NCBI GenBank assembly: GCA_031551125.1
Contig: JAVBOB010000020.1
Location: 1 to 64,000, forward strand
From: JAIRNF01 sp031551125
GTDB taxonomy: Bacteria; Bacteroidota; Bacteroidia; Bacteroidales; UBA932
Length of the DNA: 64,000 nt
Direction of reading: 5' to 3'
Of the stretch, positions 36,181-46,800 are shown one piece after another; position 1 is the first letter of the stretch, and each line of letters starts with the position of its first letter. The notes beneath the pieces are model-generated. The model searched no databases. It was given only the letters and a program-made list of their open reading frames with translations, and was not told the origin of the DNA. The translations under genes were made by a program, and so were the position numbers.

Positions 36181-37734
36181 ATGTATAAAAATATGACAGC
36201 AAAAATAAATATACGAGCAAGTTTAATCCTTGCCTTTTTCGTTGCGTTGACATCTTGCAGTGGCTTTTTAGATTTGGAACCAAGTGATTCTGTTGAAAAA
36301 AGCAAGGCAATAACATCAGTAAATGGTGCTAATGTTGCGTTAAACGGAATTTTGAGAGATATGACCGCTCTTAACTATTACGGCAGGCGAATGGTTTTTT
36401 ATGCTGATATGAAAGGAGGAGACTTTTTGGTTCCTTCCGGTGGACGTGGAGATGATGCACTTTGGAGTTTTAATCATGAAAGCAATAACAATGCCTATAC
36501 CGGATACTGGAATATCATGTATGATGTGATTCTGCAAGCAAATAATATTATTGAAAATATTGATGCGGGTAAAGTAAAAACAATGTCTACTGCAGAAGAA
36601 AATACAGTTAAAGACATAAAAGGGCAGGTTTTATTTATACGAGCATTAGCACATTTTGATTTGGTGAGAGTGTATGGCTATCCTTACTTAAAACCGGGAG
36701 CACCTTCTACATGGGGTGCTGCAGTTGTTACCAGAACGTTAGCGTATGATGAAACACTAAAGCGTAATACGGTAGAGGAAACGTATAAGCAAGTTACGGA
36801 TGATTTGACGGCTGCTATACCTTTGCTTAAAACAGCAAAAAATAATGGGTATATTAATGCTTGGGCCGCTAAGTCGTTACTTGCAAGGGTATATCTCTAT
36901 AAGGGAGATTGGGATGATGCATATGCTATGGCAAAAGATGTGATTACGAATGGAGGATATACACTTTATTCTAACGCGAATTGGGTGAGTTCATGGAAGT
37001 CGCAGTTTGGTACAGAGTCCATTCTCGAACTTGTTATTACGCCTTCGCAAAACGATCAAGGTACTTCATCTCCAGCTTCATTTCTTTGCCCTAAGTATTA
37101 CCGGTCAAATAATATGGCTGCGGCTGTGGCAAGTACGACATTCCTTACCGCTTTGAGTGAAGATATGACAGATGTTCGCTGGGGAGTAATGGCTATTGAC
37201 GAGTATGGCTATGTTACACCTGCCACCAGTACTACACCTGAGAAACCTGCTCTAATACCAAATCGTAAAGGATGGATTAAAAAATATGAAGGAGATGGCA
37301 AGAGTACGACAACCGCTACTGACATTAAGGTAATTCGTTTATCTGAAATTTACCTGATTGGTGCAGAAGCGGCGCTTAAACTTCAGAAGACTACGCCTGA
37401 CCTCACAAATGCGGTTAAGTGGTTAAATGACATCAGAAAACGTTCTCCGGGTTTGGCTGCCGCTACAACGGCTGATACGGATTTGGAGGATAAGATTCTT
37501 AACGAGCGTCGTAAAGAACTTGTTGCTGAAGGACATCGTTATTTTGACCAGCTTCGTTTAGGTAAAACGATTACTTTTGAGGAACCACTCTTCGGAGACC
37601 CGACTATTCCTTCAACAGGCAGAGGAACAACTGTTGACTGGAACTTTAATAAGTGCGTATTGCCAATTGGACATGACGAAATTCTAGTCAATCCAAATAT
37701 TAAAGATCAACAAAATCCTGGTTATGGATTATAA
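36181..37734 (+). CDS. SusD/RagB-family surface lipoprotein
   Basis: A 517-residue lipoprotein: signal segment ending in the lipobox LTSC (about residues 22-26), TPR-like helices in a SusD fold (LFIRALAHFDLVRVYGYPY; SLLARVYLYKGDWDDAYAMA) and the conserved C-terminal ILNERRKELVAEGHRYFDQLR. It forms the lid of the SusC channel. ATG 36193 is an alternative start that still leaves a full signal peptide. A strong terminator follows. Confidence 0.95.
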   Translation: MYKNMTAKINIRASLILAFFVALTSCSGFLDLEPSDSVEKSKAITSVNGANVALNGILRDMTALNYYGRRMVFYADMKGGDFLVPSGGRGDDALWSFNHESNNNAYTGYWNIMYDVILQANNIIENIDAGKVKTMSTAEENTVKDIKGQVLFIRALAHFDLVRVYGYPYLKPGAPSTWGAAVVTRTLAYDETLKRNTVEETYKQVTDDLTAAIPLLKTAKNNGYINAWAAKSLLARVYLYKGDWDDAYAMAKDVITNGGYTLYSNANWVSSWKSQFGTESILELVITPSQNDQGTSSPASFLCPKYYRSNNMAAAVASTTFLTALSEDMTDVRWGVMAIDEYGYVTPATSTTPEKPALIPNRKGWIKKYEGDGKSTTTATDIKVIRLSEIYLIGAEAALKLQKTTPDLTNAVKWLNDIRKRSPGLAAATTADTDLEDKILNERRKELVAEGHRYFDQLRLGKTITFEEPLFGDPTIPSTGRGTTVDWNFNKCVLPIGHDEILVNPNIKDQQNPGYGL

Positions 37735-37765
37735 TCTTTAATAAGGTAGAATTAGAATAAAAAGT

Positions 37766-37799
37766 AAGTGGGCTGTCATTTGACAGCCCACTTTTATTT
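37766..37799 (+). terminator. Rho-independent terminator of the SusCD operon
   Basis: A perfect 13-bp stem starting AAGTGGGCTGTCA with a 2-nt loop, followed by TTATTTTG. Confidence 0.85.
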
Positions 37800-37826
37800 T
37801 GTGTATGATAGAAAAAATGGCTATAA

Positions 37827-38504
37827 CTACCTCTTTACCATCCTTCCATGGTGGTTGTGAATCTTTCCATTGTTGTTGCTCTTGCCTCCGTTATTGTTGG
37901 TTCTCCCGTTATTCTTCTGTACGGGTCTTGGGCTATGGGTGTTACTGCTATGCGCCGAGTATCCGTTGTGTAGCTTTAGGGTGGAAGCATCAATAGTGAT
38001 TGCACCGTTAGATAGAAGGGCTATGTCGTTGAATATTTGTTCGTCGTTCACCGTTTCTTTATTCCATGTAAGGTAAACCTTCTTCATGTGGTTGGCTAAG
38101 GCTACTATCTGTAAGTTCTTCAGCTCGCCTTCTTCCTGTGCGGCTACGGCTTCTACCATTAGCTGCGTATTGCGCCCGTAGTGACGAATGCGAATAGGCT
38201 TTGAGGAATAGGGTATAGTCTTGGGCTTCTCTTGAAACGATTCGGCAGGAGGGGTAGGGAAGGGGGACTCAATGTCGATGTTGAAATCGGAAATAATTTG
38301 GACATGATCCCACAGCTTATGCTTGAAATCGTTAATGTCTCGTAGGTGAGGGTTCAAGTTTCCCATAATCGACACTACGGCCATAATCTGCTCGTTGCGT
38401 CGTTCCTTACTGTCGAGTTTTTTTACCCACTCTACCATTTTATGAATATGGCGACCATATTCGGGCAGAATAAGCTTGCGGCGTTGCGTGTTGTAGTCCA
38501 TCAA
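37827..38504 (-). CDS. DUF4290 domain protein
   Basis: A 225-residue protein with a DUF4290 domain over about 1-180: MMDYNTQRRKLILPEYGRHI at the start, NEQIMAVVSIMGNLNPHLRD and RIRHYGRNTQLMVE later. The last 45 residues are low complexity, Asn-, Gly- and His-rich, ending HNHHGRMVKR. The family is restricted to Bacteroidota and has no known function; it is usually single copy and conserved. The -7 box TACTTTTG is at 38612-38619, implying a leader of about 100 nt. Confidence 0.9.
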   Translation of the reverse strand: MMDYNTQRRKLILPEYGRHIHKMVEWVKKLDSKERRNEQIMAVVSIMGNLNPHLRDINDFKHKLWDHVQIISDFNIDIESPFPTPPAESFQEKPKTIPYSSKPIRIRHYGRNTQLMVEAVAAQEEGELKNLQIVALANHMKKVYLTWNKETVNDEQIFNDIALLSNGAITIDASTLKLHNGYSAHSSNTHSPRPVQKNNGRTNNNGGKSNNNGKIHNHHGRMVKR

Positions 38505-38832
38505 GAAAGGGATGGTTTGATTTGAATAAGTTTACGTAGTATTTATACTTGCGCTGATATGTGAATATGCAGAAGTAACCAGATTTGCGCCTATTTTGTT
38601 CAGCGGGAGTGCAAAAGTAGTAAGATTTTGCAAAGTGACAAGAACAAAAGAAATTATGAGCCGTGAATAAAGAAGTATGAATTACGGTTGGTACACAGAT
38701 AACGCTGATTTTATACGCAGATAAATGCTGTTTTGTTTTTCTTTTAACTGCTGACATCTGTGCCGCCAGCAGCGTATTCTGTGTGTTTATTTTTGTTCTA
38801 TTGTCTTTTATCCTTTTTCCTTTTTCTATTCT
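38505..38832. other. Intergenic spacer without a recognisable gene
   Basis: Contains the minus-strand -7 box of the DUF4290 gene (38612-38619) and AT-rich sequence. Short frames here have no protein-like composition. Confidence 0.5.
38612..38619 (-). promoter_or_regulatory. -7 promoter box TACTTTTG
   Basis: TAnnTTTG match on the minus strand, about 107 nt upstream of the DUF4290 gene. Confidence 0.5.
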
Positions 38833-40191
38833 CTAGCTTATGGCATTTAGCAATTCAAGTTCCGATAGCTCTTTTTGTTCGCCTGTACGCATATCCTTTA
38901 GCATTACGGTATTCTTGCTCATTTCGTTTTCTCCGACAATGGCAATAAACGGAATATCTCGCTTATCGGCATACTCAAACTGCTTTTTTAGCTTCGCTCT
39001 GTCGGGATAAATTTCTACGGCTATACCTTGCTGACGTAGCTTTGCAGCAATGGGTAAAACACGTAGCTCTTCCTGTTCTCCTAAATTGGCAAAGAGAAGG
39101 CGGGTAGCTTGAGCAGCATGTTTCGGGAAAAGGTTTAGCGTTGTCATCACATCGTAAATGCGGTCGGCGCCGAATGAAATACCTACGCCCGACATATCCT
39201 TTAACCCGAATATCCCCGTAAGGTCGTCATACCTGCCACCTCCGGTAATGCTGCCAATTTCTGTGTCTTTTGCTTTTACCTCAAATATGGCTCCGGTATA
39301 GTAGCTTAATCCGCGAGCGAGCGATAAATCCAGCTCAACTTCTTGCTTTATGTTTAACGTGCTGATGTATCCGAATAGCGTTCTCAACTCCTCAACGCCC
39401 AACATTCCGGTTACCGATGGTGCTAACCATGTTTCCAATACGGCGAGCTTTTCGACAGTTGTTCCCTTAAGTGTAAGAACCGGTTCCAGCTTACTAATGG
39501 CAGTCGGAGAAACGCCTCTTTCCTGTAGCTCCGCTTTTACCGCATCCAGCCCTATCTTGTCTATTTTGTCAATAGCAACGGTAATATCCACCAGCTTATC
39601 GGCTTCGCCTATTACTTCGGCAATACCGCTTAGCACTTTTCGGTTGTTTATTTTCACCAATACGTTGATGTTTAACCGTTCAAAAACGGTATCGACAATT
39701 TGTACCAGCTCTGCCTCGTTGAGTAACGACCGACTGCCGATAACATCAACATCACATTGGTAGAATTCACGGTAACGCCCTTTTTGAGGCCTGTCTGCCC
39801 TCCATACCGGTTGTATTTGGTAGCGACGGAAAGGGAACGTCAGCTCACTTTGATGCTGTACTACAAAACGGGCAAATGGAACGGTAAGGTCGTAACGTAA
39901 GCCTTTCTCACATACTGCCGATGTGATTGCCGAAGAGTTATCGGGACGTAGTATATCACCGGAAACCGAAGCAAAAGGTTCGCCCGAGTTAAGTACTCGG
40001 AACAACAGCTTGTCGCCTTCGTCTCCATACTTTCCCAGTAAGCTGGAAAGGTTTTCCATTGCGGGAGTTTCTATGGGCAGGTAGCCAAAAGTGGTAAAAA
40101 CCGAACGTATGGTATCGAAAATGTAATTCCGCCTTACCATTTCGGTAGGTGTGAAATCGCGTGTTCCCTTGGGGATAGAGGGTTTACTCAT
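38833..40191 (-). CDS. hisS: Histidyl-tRNA synthetase
   Basis: A 452-residue class II synthetase that charges tRNA-His. Motif 2 reads FRRYQIQPVWRADRPQKGRY with FYQCDVDVIG after it. The histidine-specific region is LARGLSYYTGAIFEV, and motif 3 is GVGISFGADRIYD. The C-terminal anticodon-binding domain is complete (from about 360). It opens with the typical KPSIPKGTRDFTP. Confidence 0.97.
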   Translation of the reverse strand: MSKPSIPKGTRDFTPTEMVRRNYIFDTIRSVFTTFGYLPIETPAMENLSSLLGKYGDEGDKLLFRVLNSGEPFASVSGDILRPDNSSAITSAVCEKGLRYDLTVPFARFVVQHQSELTFPFRRYQIQPVWRADRPQKGRYREFYQCDVDVIGSRSLLNEAELVQIVDTVFERLNINVLVKINNRKVLSGIAEVIGEADKLVDITVAIDKIDKIGLDAVKAELQERGVSPTAISKLEPVLTLKGTTVEKLAVLETWLAPSVTGMLGVEELRTLFGYISTLNIKQEVELDLSLARGLSYYTGAIFEVKAKDTEIGSITGGGRYDDLTGIFGLKDMSGVGISFGADRIYDVMTTLNLFPKHAAQATRLLFANLGEQEELRVLPIAAKLRQQGIAVEIYPDRAKLKKQFEYADKRDIPFIAIVGENEMSKNTVMLKDMRTGEQKELSELELLNAIS

Positions 40192-40209
40192 ATAGCTTTT
40201 AATTATTAA

Positions 40210-40250
40210 CCCCTAAAGTGGCTACTAGGGGGATAGCCGTACTTTAGGGG
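40210..40250 (-). terminator. CCCCTAAAGT inverted repeat
   Basis: Arms CCCCTAAAGT and ACTTTAGGGG separated by 21 nt, containing CTAGGGGGATAG. It lies between the lipoprotein stop and hisS. A similar CCCCTAAA motif occurs near 30449-30476, so it may be another intergenic repeat family. Confidence 0.45.
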
Positions 40251-40266
40251 ATATTGCTAAAGTTGT

Positions 40267-40785
40267 TTAGAGGGTTCCTGAAGCGAGCTTATTTTCTCCT
40301 TCAAATACGTTTACCACTGTACCTTCTGTTTGTTTAGGAAGTGTAAGAATGGCAACAGGAGTTGAGCTATAGCTTTGCGTTTCTCCCTTTTGTGTTTTCA
40401 CATAAACATTCACTCCGTTTTTGTCTAATGCAATACGATCAACCGTGATGGTTGTTGCAACGTTGGTTGATTGATAAGCAACAACTACTACAGAGTTCTT
40501 TGCAAAGTCGGGTTCTACTACTTTGTTTGTCATTGTTTTTGCAACTCCAAGCAGGTTGTTGAACGCATCAGCATTATTTGCAGTAAGAACATTTACGTTG
40601 TTGGGAAGGCTTACCGTATTTTTAAGAAAGTAATTTTCTAATGGGGCGAATGTTACATCGGTTTGAGCATCTGATGCCGCTACCGTTTGGTTATCCGCAT
40701 TTCCGGATGTTTTTTTCTGCGTGTTGCCACATGAACATACAAATACAGCCATGGCTATAGCTGCAAAAGAAACAATTTTTTTCAT
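40267..40785 (-). CDS. Lipoprotein of unknown function
   Basis: A 172-residue protein with a signal peptide and lipobox VCSC (Cys near residue 19), a polar linker to about 50 and a compact beta-rich C-terminal half (FAKNSVVVVAYQSTNVATT, VNVYVKTQKG, VAILTLPKQTEG). The strand pattern loosely recalls the PrcB C-terminal domain, but I cannot confirm it. Own -7 box TACTTTTG at 40855-40862. Confidence 0.75.
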   Translation of the reverse strand: MKKIVSFAAIAMAVFVCSCGNTQKKTSGNADNQTVAASDAQTDVTFAPLENYFLKNTVSLPNNVNVLTANNADAFNNLLGVAKTMTNKVVEPDFAKNSVVVVAYQSTNVATTITVDRIALDKNGVNVYVKTQKGETQSYSSTPVAILTLPKQTEGTVVNVFEGENKLASGTL

Positions 40786-40854
40786 GTTAAGAAATTAAAT
40801 CGGTTAATAATTAACGTGGGTAGCTAATGTTGTTTACCGAGGGAAATTGAATTA

Positions 40855-40862
40855 CAAAAGTA
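40855..40862 (-). promoter_or_regulatory. -7 promoter box TACTTTTG of the lipoprotein gene
   Basis: TAnnTTTG match on the minus strand, 69 nt upstream of the start codon. Confidence 0.5.
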
Positions 40863-40946
40863 CAACTTTTATCGGTTTGCTACAAGCGAGGGGCATTTTA
40901 TCCGAGTTTGTTTAAAAGTTTATTTGTTGGTTTAGTACACCGGAAA

Positions 40947-40954
40947 TATCTTTG
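40947..40954 (+). promoter_or_regulatory. Promoter of the UvrD-like helicase gene
   Basis: TATCTTTG with a TTTG at 40923-40926, a spacing of 20 bp: the full Bacteroidota -33/-7 arrangement. Confidence 0.65.
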
Positions 40955-41029
40955 TTGCATAGTATCGCAATGTGTGTAATTTCTGAGTTTGTATTTTGTT
41001 GTGCTTAAATCGCGATACAAAGAAGAATA

Positions 41030-43321
41030 ATGGTTGATTTTTTAAATGAGCTGAATGAAGTACAGCATCAGGCAGCTACAAACATACAAGGCCCTTCACT
41101 TATAATTGCCGGAGCTGGTTCCGGCAAAACTCGTGTATTAACCTACCGCATAGCTTACCTGTTAAGTCAGGGCGCAGACCCGCACTCCGTACTGGCGCTT
41201 ACCTTTACCAATAAGGCTGCGCGTGAAATGAAGGAGCGTATCGGGAAGCTGGTAGGCGTACAACCCTCACGTCGCCTATGGATGGGAACTTTTCACTCTA
41301 TTTTTGCGCGTATTTTGCGCAGTGAGGCAGAGGCTATCGGTTACAAATCAGCGTTTACCATTTATGATACGACCGATTCCAAAAGCGTAGTAAAAAGCGT
41401 AATACGTGAGCTGAATTTGGATGAAAACGTATATAAACCGGGCGATGTACTTTCTCGCATTTCGATGGCGAAAAACCATTTGGTTACACCGGCTGCATAC
41501 GCAAGTAACGTTCAGCTTACCGCTGAAGATGCGAGTAGCCGTAAACCACGCATTGCCGATATATACAGAATGTATGCGCAAAAGTGTCGCCAGTCCGATG
41601 CGATGGATTTTGACGATTTATTGCTCAATACGAATATTCTGTTTAGAGATCATGCCGAGGTATTGGCCAAATACCAGCAAATATTCCGCTATGTGCTGGT
41701 TGATGAATATCAGGACACCAACCGTGCCCAATACCTTATTGTAAAAAAGTTGGCAGAAAAGCATCACAATATATGTGTGGTGGGTGATGATGCGCAAAGT
41801 ATCTACGCTTTTCGTGGAGCACGAATTGAAAATATCCTTAACTTCCGAAACGATTATCCGGAGTATAAAGAGTATAAGCTGGAGCAAAACTACCGTTCCA
41901 CACAAACCATTGTGAATGCGGCTAACAGCGTTATTCGCTACAATAGTCAGCAGCTCAAAAAGAATTGTTTTTCAAAAGATGAGGTTGGCGATAAGCTAAG
42001 TGTCATACAATCGTTTACCGACCAAGAGGAGGCCTTCTTAGTGGCTACCTCCGTCAGCGAAACGGTTTACGGCAAACGTTCCGAGTACAAGGATTTTGCA
42101 ATACTATACCGTACCAACGCGCAATCGCGTGTGCTGGAAGATGCCTTACGCCGTAAGAATATTCCTTACAAAATATATGGAGGTCTATCGTTTTATCAGC
42201 GGGCAGAGGTGAAGGATATGATGGCCTATCTTCGCCTAACCGTGAATCATAACGATGACGAAGCGTTTAAGCGTGTAGTAAACTATCCGGCGCGTGGTAT
42301 TGGCGATACAACCATGGAACACCTACAATATGCCGCAACATCAGCCGGAGTCAGCCTATGGACGGTTGTTACCACGCTGAATTTGGCCGAAGCCGGAATA
42401 AAATCTCCGGCTGAAAAGCGACTTAAAGAATTTGTTGCCCTCTTGGATGCTTTGACACCTTTGGTGTTTACAACCGATGCTTACGAGTTTGCGCTCGAAG
42501 TAGCAAAACAATCAGGTATGATAAGCGCCATGCGAAACGATAAATCAGCAGAAGGTATTGGGCGTTATGAAAACTTGGAGGAGCTGCTCAACGGTGTAAA
42601 AGAATTTTGCGATACTTTTCAAAGCGAGGAAGGGGGAGAGGTAGGAGTGGTTGCCAATATTACCGACTACCTGCAAAACGTAGCATTGCTCACCGATGCC
42701 GACAATGAAAAGCCGGAAGACCGAAATAAAGTTTCATTAATGACGGTACACTCAGCCAAGGGGTTGGAGTTTACCTACGTGTACATTGTGGGTTTGGAAG
42801 ATAACCTTTTTCCGGGTACGGGCGCACTTATGTCACCTGTTGATTTGGAAGAAGAGCGTCGGTTGTTTTATGTTGCGCTTACTCGGGCAGAAAAGAAGGT
42901 TACTTTATCCTACGCACAAACACGCTATCGTTGGGGTAATGTGGTAAGTAACCCACCCAGCCGTTTTTTACGAGAGCTGGATCAGCAGTATCTTGATGCC
43001 TCAATACTTGCTAAGCAGCCTGATACTTATGGTAAAAATGAAGTTGATGATAGTGAAGAAGGTTCATTTACGCGGAGGCCTAATAAAACAATAGTTATAA
43101 AACGCCCTGTTGCCGGCGCGCATACTGCATCAGCGAATTTTACTCCTGACGATCCTGCTCAGATTGAGATTGGAATGGAGGTTGAACATGAACGTTTCGG
43201 CTTTGGAAAAGTAGAAGATGTGGAAGGAAGCGGAAGTGAACGCAAGGCTGTTGTGGACTTTAACGAGCAAGGGAAGAAGACGCTTCTGTTGAAATTTGCA
43301 CGCCTAAGAATCTGTAAGTAA
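41030..43321 (+). CDS. uvrD: UvrD/PcrA-type DNA helicase
   Basis: A 763-residue superfamily 1A helicase. Motifs: AGAGSGKTR (Walker A, about 27-35), LTFTNKAAREMKER (Ia), VDEYQDTNRAQ (II), GDDAQSIYAFRGA (III), QNYRSTQ (IV), TVHSAKGLEF (V) and VALTRAEKK (VI). The C-terminus has the PcrA-like Tudor segment VEHERFGFGKVEDVEG. It unwinds DNA 3' to 5' in mismatch and excision repair and removes stalled polymerase. Monocistronic with its own promoter and terminators. Confidence 0.96.
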   Translation: MVDFLNELNEVQHQAATNIQGPSLIIAGAGSGKTRVLTYRIAYLLSQGADPHSVLALTFTNKAAREMKERIGKLVGVQPSRRLWMGTFHSIFARILRSEAEAIGYKSAFTIYDTTDSKSVVKSVIRELNLDENVYKPGDVLSRISMAKNHLVTPAAYASNVQLTAEDASSRKPRIADIYRMYAQKCRQSDAMDFDDLLLNTNILFRDHAEVLAKYQQIFRYVLVDEYQDTNRAQYLIVKKLAEKHHNICVVGDDAQSIYAFRGARIENILNFRNDYPEYKEYKLEQNYRSTQTIVNAANSVIRYNSQQLKKNCFSKDEVGDKLSVIQSFTDQEEAFLVATSVSETVYGKRSEYKDFAILYRTNAQSRVLEDALRRKNIPYKIYGGLSFYQRAEVKDMMAYLRLTVNHNDDEAFKRVVNYPARGIGDTTMEHLQYAATSAGVSLWTVVTTLNLAEAGIKSPAEKRLKEFVALLDALTPLVFTTDAYEFALEVAKQSGMISAMRNDKSAEGIGRYENLEELLNGVKEFCDTFQSEEGGEVGVVANITDYLQNVALLTDADNEKPEDRNKVSLMTVHSAKGLEFTYVYIVGLEDNLFPGTGALMSPVDLEEERRLFYVALTRAEKKVTLSYAQTRYRWGNVVSNPPSRFLRELDQQYLDASILAKQPDTYGKNEVDDSEEGSFTRRPNKTIVIKRPVAGAHTASANFTPDDPAQIEIGMEVEHERFGFGKVEDVEGSGSERKAVVDFNEQGKKTLLLKFARLRICK

Positions 43322-43329
43322 TAGCAATA

Positions 43330-43359
43330 ATAGCACCATCATTGTAATGACGGTGCTAT
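43330..43359 (+). terminator. Hairpin after the helicase gene
   Basis: Stem ATAGCACCATCATT / AATGACGGTGCTAT (one mismatch) with a 2-nt loop, 9 nt past the stop. A short T-run (TATTTGG) follows. Confidence 0.55.
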
Positions 43360-43455
43360 TTGGAATTAAGCTATCCCCAATTTTCTGAAATTGCTTTTCA
43401 ATAGGTCTCTTCGGAAAATACATTCCGACAACATAAAAACAGCGTTGAAGCACAC

Positions 43456-43637
43456 AGCCCCGAAGCGGGCTGAATATGCATAACCGTGGGTGCAACCCAC
43501 GGTATAAGCGGGTGAGTTCGATTGCGCGGGGAGCACCATCCTTCCTTAGAAAAAGATGGTGCTCCCCGCGCAATTTTAGCCTCCGTCCAGTTAACCCGCA
43601 TTGCATATGGGGTTATTGTTGTTCAACCCCCTCGTGG
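43456..43637. repeat. Modular intergenic repeat, copy 1 (unique long hairpin inside)
   Basis: Block A (43456-43502) begins AGCCCCGAAGCGGGCTG and ends GTGGGTGCAACCCACGG. A perfect 20-bp stem follows at 43521-43540 / 43555-43574 with a 14-nt loop (arm begins ATTGCGCGGGGAGCACC). Block B (43594-43637) begins ACCCGCATTGCATATGGGG. Blocks A and B recur at 49149-49333 around a different hairpin. No gene is seen in 43322-43864. Confidence 0.8.
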
Positions 43638-43648
43638 GGTTGTTTTTT
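43624..43648 (+). terminator. Rho-independent terminator
   Basis: Stem CAACCCC / GGGGTTG followed by TTTTTT at the end of repeat block B. It insulates the RND operon from upstream transcription. Confidence 0.7.
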
Positions 43649-43794
43649 ATGTGCGGAAAGTGGTAGAGAAATGTACATCTTGATGTTTTTTAAAAATTGA
43701 ATTTCTCTCAACAGGTGGTAATGATTTAAACGCCCGAACTAATTGTTCTGGCTTTTGTTTTATGTAACCACCAAGCTGCGTGCTATAAAATCTT

Positions 43795-43802
43795 TATATT
43801 TG
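43795..43802 (+). promoter_or_regulatory. -7 promoter box TATATTTG of the RND operon
   Basis: TAnnTTTG match about 62 nt before the RND start codon. It means the pump operon starts here and no upstream membrane fusion gene belongs to it. Confidence 0.55.
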
Positions 43803-43864
43803 TAAGCGCTTAAACCTTTTAGCCTGTATGTAGTCAAAGTTATCTGTATGAAATGTAGCAAACC

Positions 43865-46800
43865 ATGAGCCTATCGAGTGTAAGTATTAACCGTCCGGTG
43901 CTGGCAACCGTGATGACTATTGTTGTTTTGATATTCGGTATCATCGGATATACGTTTTTAGGTGTTCGCGAGTATCCCAGCGTTGACCCTCCCATCATTT
44001 CAGTGAGTACATCTTATCCGGGAGCTAACTCCGATGTTATCGAGAATCAGATAACCGAGCCATTGGAACAGTCTATTAACGGTATTCCGGGCATACGCTC
44101 ACTAAGTAGCGTGAGTAGTCAGGGTAGCAGCCGTATTACCGTTGAGTTTGAGCTTGGCGTTGACATGGAAACGGCGGCTAACGATGTACGCGACAAGGTT
44201 TCTCGTGCTCAACGTCAGCTTCCGCGTGATGTTGACCCGCCAACCGTATCAAAGGCCGATGCGGACTCTAACCCTATACTTGCCGTTACCATACAGAGCG
44301 ATACGCGTTCATTACTGGAGTTGACTGAGATTGCCGAACTTACATTTAAGGAACAGCTGCAAACTATTTCCGGGGTGAGCGCTGTAAATATTTGGGGCAG
44401 CAACCGCTACTCTATGCGCCTGTGGCTCGACCCGGAAAAAATGGCCGGCAACGGGTTAACTCCGCTTGATGTGCGTAATGCCGTTACTCGTGAAAACGTG
44501 GAGCTGCCTTCCGGACGTATTGAGGGAAATACCATTGAACTTTCTATCCGTACGTTGGGGCTTATGCAGACCGCCAAACAGTTTAACGACCTTATTATTA
44601 AACGGGATGGCGACCAGATTGTACGCTTCAGCGATATTGGTCGTGCTGAGCTTGCCCCGGAAAGCACCCAAGAAATTATGCGATTAAACGGGGTGCCAAT
44701 GGTTGCTGCGGTAGTTGTACCCCAACCGGGTGCAAACCATATTGAAATTGCCGATGAAGTGTACCGTCGTGTCGAGTTTTTGAAAAAAGACCTTCCGCCA
44801 GATGTAAAAACCGGAATAATGCTAGACTCTACACGCTTTATACGTGCGTCTATTACCGAAGTGGAAGACACTATCTTTATCGCCTTTGGCTTGGTTATCC
44901 TAATTATATTCCTTTTCTTGAGAGATTGGCGTGTAACTCTTATACCTATTGTTGCCATTCCGGTTTCGCTAATAGGGGCATTTTTCATAATGTATTTGGC
45001 AAACTTCTCTATCAACGTGCTTAGCTTGCTGGCCATTGTATTGGCCGTTGGGTTGGTGGTGGACGATGCTATTGTGGTGGTAGAAAATATCTATGTAAAA
45101 ATAGAACATGGGATGTCCCCCAAGCAAGCCGGCTTGGAGGGTACCAAAGAAATTTTCTTTGCTATAGTTGCCACCACCATTGTGTTGGTGGCGGTATTCT
45201 TCCCCATCGTATTCCTTCAAGGTATGACGGGACGACTTTTCCGAGAGTTTAGCATTGTAATTGCCGGATCAGTAATTATATCGGCTTTTGTAGCACTTTC
45301 CTTTACCCCCATGCTTGCCACTAAGCTACTTAAAAGTAGGGAAAAGCATAGCTGGTTCCAACGAGTAACCGAACCGTTCTTTGTAGGATTAACCAATGCT
45401 TACCGTAATTCGCTGGAAACATTTTTGCATAGACGCTGGTGGGCATTAATCATTACCGCTGTTACGTTTACGCTAATCGGGGTGCTCTGGGTACACATTC
45501 CGTCAGAAATGGCCCCGCTGGAAGACCGCTCACAGATTACCGTTTCTGCGCGTGGTTCGGAAGGTATAACGTTTGAGTACATGAGGGCGTATATTGATGA
45601 TTTGGTTGATGCGACCGAAGAAACCGTACCCGAACTAAAATCGTTAATGAGTAACGTTTCCGGAGGAGGCGGGTTCTTGCGGCTTGAGCTATTAGGTCTG
45701 AATGAACGAGAACGAAGCCAACAACAAATTGCTGACGCGCTAACCCCCGTGCTTGCCAAGAAAACACAAGCTCGCGCGTTTGTACAGCAACAATCTACTT
45801 TTGGCGGCCGTCGTGGAGGTATGCCTATACAATATGTGCTACAAGCACCTAACATTGATAAGCTACGTGAGGTACTTCCTGCCTTTATGGCAAAGGTTAA
45901 CGACAATCCGGTATTCCAAATGGCCGATGTGAACCTTAAGTTCAGTAAGCCCGAGCTGCAAATTACCATTAACAGAGATAAGGCTACAACGTTAGGGGTA
46001 TCAACTCAAACCATTGGGCAGACGTTACAGCTGGCGCTTAGCGGACAACGCATGGGTTACTTCTACATGAACGGAAAACAGTACCAGATTTTGGCAGAAA
46101 TAAACCGTCAGCAGCGCAACAAGCCCCTTGACCTGAAGTCACTATATGTTCGTAACGATTTAGGTCAGATGATACAGCTCGATAACGTTGTTGATACGAA
46201 AGAAGAAGCAGCGCCACCCCAGCTATACCGCTATAATCGTTTTGTTGCAGCTACCGTATCTGCCGGATTGCAACCGGGAAAGACAATTGGAGAAGGGCTG
46301 GACGAGATGGATAAAATTGCAGCCGAAGTGCTGGACGATTCGTTCAGAACGGCGCTATCCGGCGAGTCTAAAGAGTTCCGCGATTCATCATCAAGCCTTA
46401 TGTTTGCGTTTTTACTTGCGCTGGTGCTGATATACTTGGTTCTGTCGGCGCAGTTTGAAAGCTTTAAAGACCCGCTTATCATTATGTTTACCGTTCCGTT
46501 GGCTATCGCAGGTGCCTTGCTGTTTATGTGGTACTTCGGACAAACGATGAACATTTTCGGACAAATTGGTATCATCATGCTTATCGGTCTGGTTGCAAAA
46601 AACGGAATTCTGATTGTGGAGTTTGCCAACCAACGTCAGGAGTCAGGATTAGCAAAGCATTTGGCTATTGTTGATTCAGCAGCACAACGTTTACGTCCTA
46701 TTTTAATGACTAGCTTCTCAACCATACTTGGAACTTTGCCACTTGCGCTGGCTGCCGGAGAAGGAGCAAAGGGACGCATTGCTATGGGGATTGCCGTATT

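Noticed and set aside
38440..38757. 105-codon minus-strand frame overlapping the start of the DUF4290 gene
   Set aside because: It overlaps a well-supported gene in another frame, spans that gene's promoter and looks like translated noncoding DNA.
43304..43700. Several 67-100 codon frames on both strands after the helicase gene
   Set aside because: They are produced by open reading through the modular repeat and its perfect hairpin.
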